From positions 1-25,088 of the IMG/VR virus record IMGVR_UViG_3300033182_001279: a stretch of DNA of 25,088 bases. The stretch is one strand, 5' to 3'. The translations under genes were made by a program, and so were the position numbers. Origin of the DNA: a virus. The notes beneath the pieces were generated by a model. That model worked only from the letters and a program-made list of their open reading frames with translations. It ran no database searches and was not told the DNA's origin. Positions 22,173-25,088 of this stretch are shown piece by piece (position 1 is the first letter of the stretch; each line of letters starts with the position of its first letter).

Positions 22173-23759
22173 ATGGCACTACCAGATATCCCAAGCAAAT
22201 TTTTAGAAGAAGAACTTGCAATCGGTATTTACGATCTCGATGATAAGATCAGCACAACCAACTCAAAATTAGAGCAAATTGAAAATACACTTGTAGAAAT
22301 CTTTGTTGTAAACAGCGATACTCTAAAAAAGTTGGAAGGTCTTTTCAGTATCGAAGCAGACAGAAGAAAAGATGAAACTCTTGGGGAAGGACTTGCTTTA
22401 GAAGCAGCAAGAGAAAAGGATGATTCTAAAGACGTTGAGATTAGTATAAAGGAAAGAATCAAAGAAGCAAAATCTGATTTCTCACCATTTTTATTAGGAC
22501 TAATCGCTGCTGGTGCTGGAGCATTCGCATTCGCAGATAAAATTGCTGATGTTATCAACAAAATTGATAACATGCTTCCAGATTGGTTGAAGGGTGAAGA
22601 TGGTGATAATCTTGATAATATTGGAATGGGAGCGAGAGCAGGATTAGCAAACCAACCAAAAAATTTCGATCGTTATAAAGGGCAAGGTAAGAACTCACTT
22701 ACCACTGGCAAGGCATCTCCACAATCAAGATCATTCTTTGGTTTAGGACAAGGAAAAGGATCTCTGGTAACTGGACAGGCATCTCCACAATCAAGATCAT
22801 TCTTTGAAAAGGCAGGGAAGGTAGCAAAACCAGTTGCAGGAGCAACCGCAAAGGCAGGAAAGGCAGTTGTAAACACAACTGGAGAACTTGCATCTACTAT
22901 TGGCAGAAAAGCAGGAAAGGTTCTTCTTCCTCTTGATGTTGGTATTCAAGCAGCAAGGTGGTGGTTAGTTGAAAATGATGATAGTCTATCACAAGATGAA
23001 AAAGATAAAGAACAAAACAAAATACTCGGCGGTTTTGGTGGAGCATATGCAGGAGCAAAAGCAGGTATTTTAGCAGGGTCTATTGCTGGTCCTTGGGGAA
23101 TGCTTGTTGGTGGTATTGTTGGAGGTATTGGTGGTTCAATCGCTGGAGAAGAGTTAGTGGAGGCATGGTACAATACTTTTGGTGAAGAAATAACTCCACA
23201 ACAAGCAGAAGAACTCAGAAAACAAATAGAAGAAGCAACGCAAAAATCAAAGACTCAACGCAGAATTGAAAAAGAAGATAGAGCGATGAATCTTGGGGTT
23301 GTTGTTGCACCAACAGAAACGCAAATGTTCGGAATGAATGTTCAAGGATACAATGCTGCAGCAGCAAGCAAAAAATCTATTGAAGCAGAAAATGCTAAAG
23401 CATCAACAAGAATGTTATCTGCAGAACAATACTTGAGTGTTGCTGGAAGTGAAGATATGCAAGCATTCCAATATTCTCAAGGAAAGGGATTAGAAAAAAT
23501 TGATAATGTTTCTCGATCAATATCAGGCAATGAAGATATTATCACTATTCATATTGGCGGAAAATCTAAAGAACTTGCCGATGGAAATGGAAAACCTATT
23601 GTCATAAACAACAATAATCAAACAAACAACAATGTTGTTGGTGGCGGTGGTGGTAAAAGTATTATCGGTGGTGGTGGAATGGGTAGTGCTACCAAACAAA
23701 ATCCAGGTAGAGCAAACTACAGAGAACCATTTGATCCAGTTCATTATGGAGCATTCTAA
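22173..23759 (+). CDS. gp29: Tail tape-measure / hub protein, gp29-like
   Basis: 528 residues (T4 gp29 has 590). Residues 20-60 and 80-100 form coiled-coil helices. Hydrophobic Ala/Gly segments follow at about 104-121 (SPFLLGLIAAGAGAFAFA) and 290-325 (GILAGSIAGPWGMLVGGIVGGIGGSIAG), as in tape measures that later pass into the inner membrane. A Gly-rich end (VVGGGGGKSIIGGGG) closes with REPFDPVHYGAF. It lies directly behind the gp26 and extension frames, the place of the tape measure in most tailed phages. Two 19-residue units (QGK-N/G-SL-T/V-TG-K/Q-ASPQSRSFF) at 171-189 and 193-211 are a tandem duplication. Direct similarity to T4 gp29 was not seen, so the name rests on position and composition. 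It ends 8 bp before a terminator serving the opposite strand. Confidence 0.78.
   Translation: MALPDIPSKFLEEELAIGIYDLDDKISTTNSKLEQIENTLVEIFVVNSDTLKKLEGLFSIEADRRKDETLGEGLALEAAREKDDSKDVEISIKERIKEAKSDFSPFLLGLIAAGAGAFAFADKIADVINKIDNMLPDWLKGEDGDNLDNIGMGARAGLANQPKNFDRYKGQGKNSLTTGKASPQSRSFFGLGQGKGSLVTGQASPQSRSFFEKAGKVAKPVAGATAKAGKAVVNTTGELASTIGRKAGKVLLPLDVGIQAARWWLVENDDSLSQDEKDKEQNKILGGFGGAYAGAKAGILAGSIAGPWGMLVGGIVGGIGGSIAGEELVEAWYNTFGEEITPQQAEELRKQIEEATQKSKTQRRIEKEDRAMNLGVVVAPTETQMFGMNVQGYNAAAASKKSIEAENAKASTRMLSAEQYLSVAGSEDMQAFQYSQGKGLEKIDNVSRSISGNEDIITIHIGGKSKELADGNGKPIVINNNNQTNNNVVGGGGGKSIIGGGGMGSATKQNPGRANYREPFDPVHYGAF
22711..22806 (+). repeat. Tandem 66-bp duplication inside the tape-measure gene
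   Basis: A 30-base segment starting AGGCATCTCC and ending TTCTTTG occurs identically at 22711-22740 and 22777-22806, 66 bp (22 codons) apart. The preceding part of each unit (GQGK-x-SL-x-TG) is also repeated with a few changes. The reading frame is kept. Confidence 0.95.
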
Positions 23760-23761
23760 AC

Positions 23762-23785
23762 AAAAAAGGGGTGCCGAAGCACCCC
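23762..23785 (-). terminator. Rho-independent terminator with UUCG loop, end of gp32
   Basis: On the minus strand GGGGTGC pairs with GCACCCC over a TTCG loop (23768-23785), followed by six T (23767-23762). A stem closing C(UUCG)G is exceptionally stable. It begins about 20 bp after the gp32 stop. On the plus strand the stem is not followed by T residues, so it should act mainly on gp32 transcripts and shield the tape-measure gene from antisense reading. Confidence 0.93.
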
Positions 23786-23805
23786 ACGATTATACTAGCA
23801 TAAAA

Positions 23806-24720
23806 TCAATCTTCTTCTGCTAGTTTCTCAAAGAATGACAAAGAGTCATCATCATCGTCAGTTGAAAATGGAACTGAATCCGTTTTAGGTGCTGCAGCAG
23901 TTTTCATTGGTGCTGCTTCAGCGACAGGTGCAGGATCATGATCCATTGCCGAAGTTGTTGGGGCAGTGCCACCAAGTCCTAGTACTCGATCCAACTTTGC
24001 CTTCAACTCATCATAAGACTTGAAGTGTTTAGGATCGACAAACTCTTGTAGCGAGTACATTTGATTGTATACACGCTCAAGTTCATCGTCATCACCAGCA
24101 AGTAAAGCAGATGATGAATCAAACTCAGACTTATCGTAGTTACGATAACCTTCAACATTACGAATCTTCAATTTGAAGTCCGCACCTTCCCAGAAATCAA
24201 AAGGATTCATTGGAGTTTCATCTTCAAACTCAGGATTCATTGCTTCATTCAACTTGTCCCAAATCTTCTTACCATACTGATAAAGGAACACTTTACCTTC
24301 GTTAGCAGGGTTTGCAGGATCTTTCACAACATAGATGTTTGAGTAGTATTTTAAGCGACGCTTTTGCTTACGTGCTTGCTCTTTACCAGCATCAGTACCA
24401 TTGTTCCAAAGACTAGAGTTGAACTCACCAACTGGATCCTTCTGACCAATTGTAGTCAAAGAGTTCTCAATATACCAACCACCTGGACCTTGGAAACCAT
24501 GATCGAACAGACGCACAAATGGTAAGTCTTCACCATTTGGTTCAGGAAGGAAACGGATAACTGCAAAACCGTTGCCAGACTTATCAACTTCTGGTTTCCA
24601 GAAGCGATCGTCAGCACCAGAAGATTGTTGTTGCTGTCCACCTGATTGGAGTTTTTGAGATTCAGCGACCAAACGGTCAAGAGAGTCAGAACGTGACTTT
24701 TTTAGAGATGCAAATGACAT
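23806..24720 (-). CDS. gp32: Single-stranded DNA-binding protein gp32
   Basis: 304 residues (T4 gp32 has 301). The basic LAST-type sequence KKSRS at 7-11, used in T4 for cooperative binding, is present. The OB-fold core is clear: FWKPEVDKSGNGFAVIRFLPEPN at 40-62, DHGFQGPGGWYIENSLTTIG at 73-92, RRLKYYSNIYVVKDPANPANEGKVFLYQYGKKIWDKLNEAM at 121-161, and EGADFKLKIRNVEGYRNYDKS. The Ala/Pro linker and very acidic end (DDDDDSLSFFEKLAEED) form the partner-binding tail. H74 corresponds to T4 H64, but there is no cysteine in the protein, so the T4 zinc site (H64, C77, C87, C90) is absent. It coats replication and recombination intermediates and binds gp59, its upstream neighbour. A leader with six ATAC units and GAGG precedes the ATG. 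Confidence 0.95.
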   Translation of the reverse strand: MSFASLKKSRSDSLDRLVAESQKLQSGGQQQQSSGADDRFWKPEVDKSGNGFAVIRFLPEPNGEDLPFVRLFDHGFQGPGGWYIENSLTTIGQKDPVGEFNSSLWNNGTDAGKEQARKQKRRLKYYSNIYVVKDPANPANEGKVFLYQYGKKIWDKLNEAMNPEFEDETPMNPFDFWEGADFKLKIRNVEGYRNYDKSEFDSSSALLAGDDDELERVYNQMYSLQEFVDPKHFKSYDELKAKLDRVLGLGGTAPTTSAMDHDPAPVAEAAPMKTAAAPKTDSVPFSTDDDDDSLSFFEKLAEED

Positions 24721-24723
24721 ATC

Positions 24724-24773
24724 GTATTACCTCGTATTGCGTTGTATTTTAGTATTTTTCGTATCCACAGTAT
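24724..24773 (-). promoter_or_regulatory. gp32 leader with six ATAC units, possible autoregulatory site
   Basis: On the plus strand GTAT begins at 24724, 24734, 24744, 24752, 24761 and 24770, meaning that the gp32 message carries ATAC every 8-10 nt from near its 5' end to the ribosome site and start codon. The leader is A-rich and has little potential pairing. T4 gp32 represses its own translation by binding cooperatively to an unstructured leader, so a similar role is plausible. Confidence 0.6.
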
Positions 24774-24785
24774 TCATAATATAAG

Positions 24786-24803
24786 AGTATAGCATACTAT
24801 ACT
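24786..24803. repeat. Perfect 7-bp inverted repeat over the gp32 -10 region
   Basis: AGTATAG at 24786-24792 and CTATACT at 24797-24803 are exact inverted copies around a CATA centre. The site covers the -10 element (24791-24796), so it could be an operator for a repressor or simply an extended AT-rich promoter core. Confidence 0.6.
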
Positions 24804-24819
24804 TACGAATAAATGTCAA
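24791..24819 (-). promoter_or_regulatory. Host-sigma70-type promoter for gp32
   Basis: On the minus strand TTGACA (24819-24814, perfect) and TATGCT (24796-24791, 4 of 6) are separated by exactly 17 bp. Transcription would begin near 24784, leaving a leader of about 64 nt. The -35 box lies in the last codons of gp59 and the gp59 stop TAA (24805-24803) is in the spacer, so gp32 can be expressed early independent of gp59. Confidence 0.8.
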
Positions 24820-25088
24820 GTATTATTTTCTTGAATTTATTCTTATCAATAAGTACCGCATTGTGGAGAAACGGACGGTACTTTTGCAGTTTAGAAACAA
24901 AGTCGTTCAACATCATGTCATCATACTTCAACCATAATCTAGAATAATCAACCAAATCATCTAGAACGACCATTGTTTCCAAACTAACTTTTTTGCGAAG
25001 ATACAACCGATAAAGCAAGGGATGCTTTCCATCAATTTGTTTCAACGCCATATTGAAATTATCCTCCAATTCCCACATCTTGTCAAGT
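24803..25088 (-). CDS. gp59: Helicase-loading protein gp59, C-terminal part
   Basis: The frame is open to the window end and has no stop in the last codons, so the start lies outside; at least 95 residues are visible. The visible part (HPLLYRLYLRKKVSLETMVVLDDLVDYSRLWLKYDDMMLNDFVSKLQKYRPFLH...FKKIILDIYS) lines up with the end of T4 gp59, which has YIFKLLQSNIISFETFILLDSFLNII, SIKLKAYRKIL and a final basic helix. gp59 binds fork DNA and gp32 and loads the gp41 helicase. The partnership with the next gene, gp32, is the same order as in T4 (59 then 32). The stop overlaps the gp32 promoter spacer. Confidence 0.88.
   Translation of the reverse strand, partial: LDKMWELEDNFNMALKQIDGKHPLLYRLYLRKKVSLETMVVLDDLVDYSRLWLKYDDMMLNDFVSKLQKYRPFLHNAVLIDKNKFKKIILDIYS

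Noticed and set aside
1-25088. CRISPR arrays, tRNA genes, integrase, insertion sequences, homing endonucleases
   Set aside because: No spaced direct repeats, cloverleaf-like segments, terminal inverted repeats or matching protein motifs were seen in reading both strands.

Overview
The window is part of the genome of a T4-like contractile-tailed phage (myovirus), AT-rich and most like the marine T4-like phages (cyanophage or pelagiphage type). The assignment rests on a nearly complete set of T4-type baseplate and tail genes (gp48, gp53, gp27-like hub, gp5, gp25, gp6, gp8, gp54, gp26, tape measure), the head-completion nuclease gp4, and the replication pair gp59/gp32. No gene identifies the host, and I see no tRNA, CRISPR array, insertion sequence or integrase.

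Layout. From 19339 leftwards to 1, a long minus-strand late block runs in transcription order: gp48 tube cap, gp53 wedge, gp27-like hub, a small hub-region protein, gp5 spike, gp25, gp6, a 934-residue wedge protein in the gp7 position, gp8 (interrupted by an in-frame UAA), a 1438-residue DUF4815-type protein, a 600-residue tail protein, a small coiled-coil protein, four small fibre or decoration proteins, and the start of another coiled-coil protein that leaves the window. T4-type late promoters (TATAAATA) sit exactly in front of gp48 and gp25. From 19378 rightwards, a plus-strand block carries gp4, a conserved 191-residue protein, gp54, gp26, a small -1-frame extension and the tape measure. 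The two arms diverge from a 38-bp gap. The tape-measure gene then meets gp32 (minus strand) head-on at a UUCG-loop terminator, and gp32 is preceded by gp59, which is cut by the window end.

How the genes work together. gp25, gp6, gp53, the gp7-position protein, gp8 and the DUF4815 pair should build the baseplate wedges. gp27, gp5, gp26 and the tape measure build the hub, gp48 and gp54 start the tail tube on it, and the small fibre proteins decorate the baseplate periphery. gp4 completes heads. gp59 loads helicase on gp32-coated single-stranded DNA during replication.

Most notable observations. (1) The gp26 gene ends on a U UUU UUU heptamer followed, after 9 nt, by an 8-bp stem-loop. A -1 slip there joins gp26 to a 57-codon open frame just before the tape measure, which is the arrangement of the lambda G/GT tail-assembly chaperones. 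(2) gp8 carries an in-frame UAA that is itself part of a UAAGGA ribosome-binding sequence, with conserved-looking gp8 coding on both sides. (3) The gp32 leader carries six ATAC elements every 8-10 nt up to the start codon, a candidate autoregulatory operator. (4) Paralogous tail-tube starters gp48 and gp54 end in the same short motif (NPLE-Y/F-AP), and two adjacent fibre proteins both end in GGTF.
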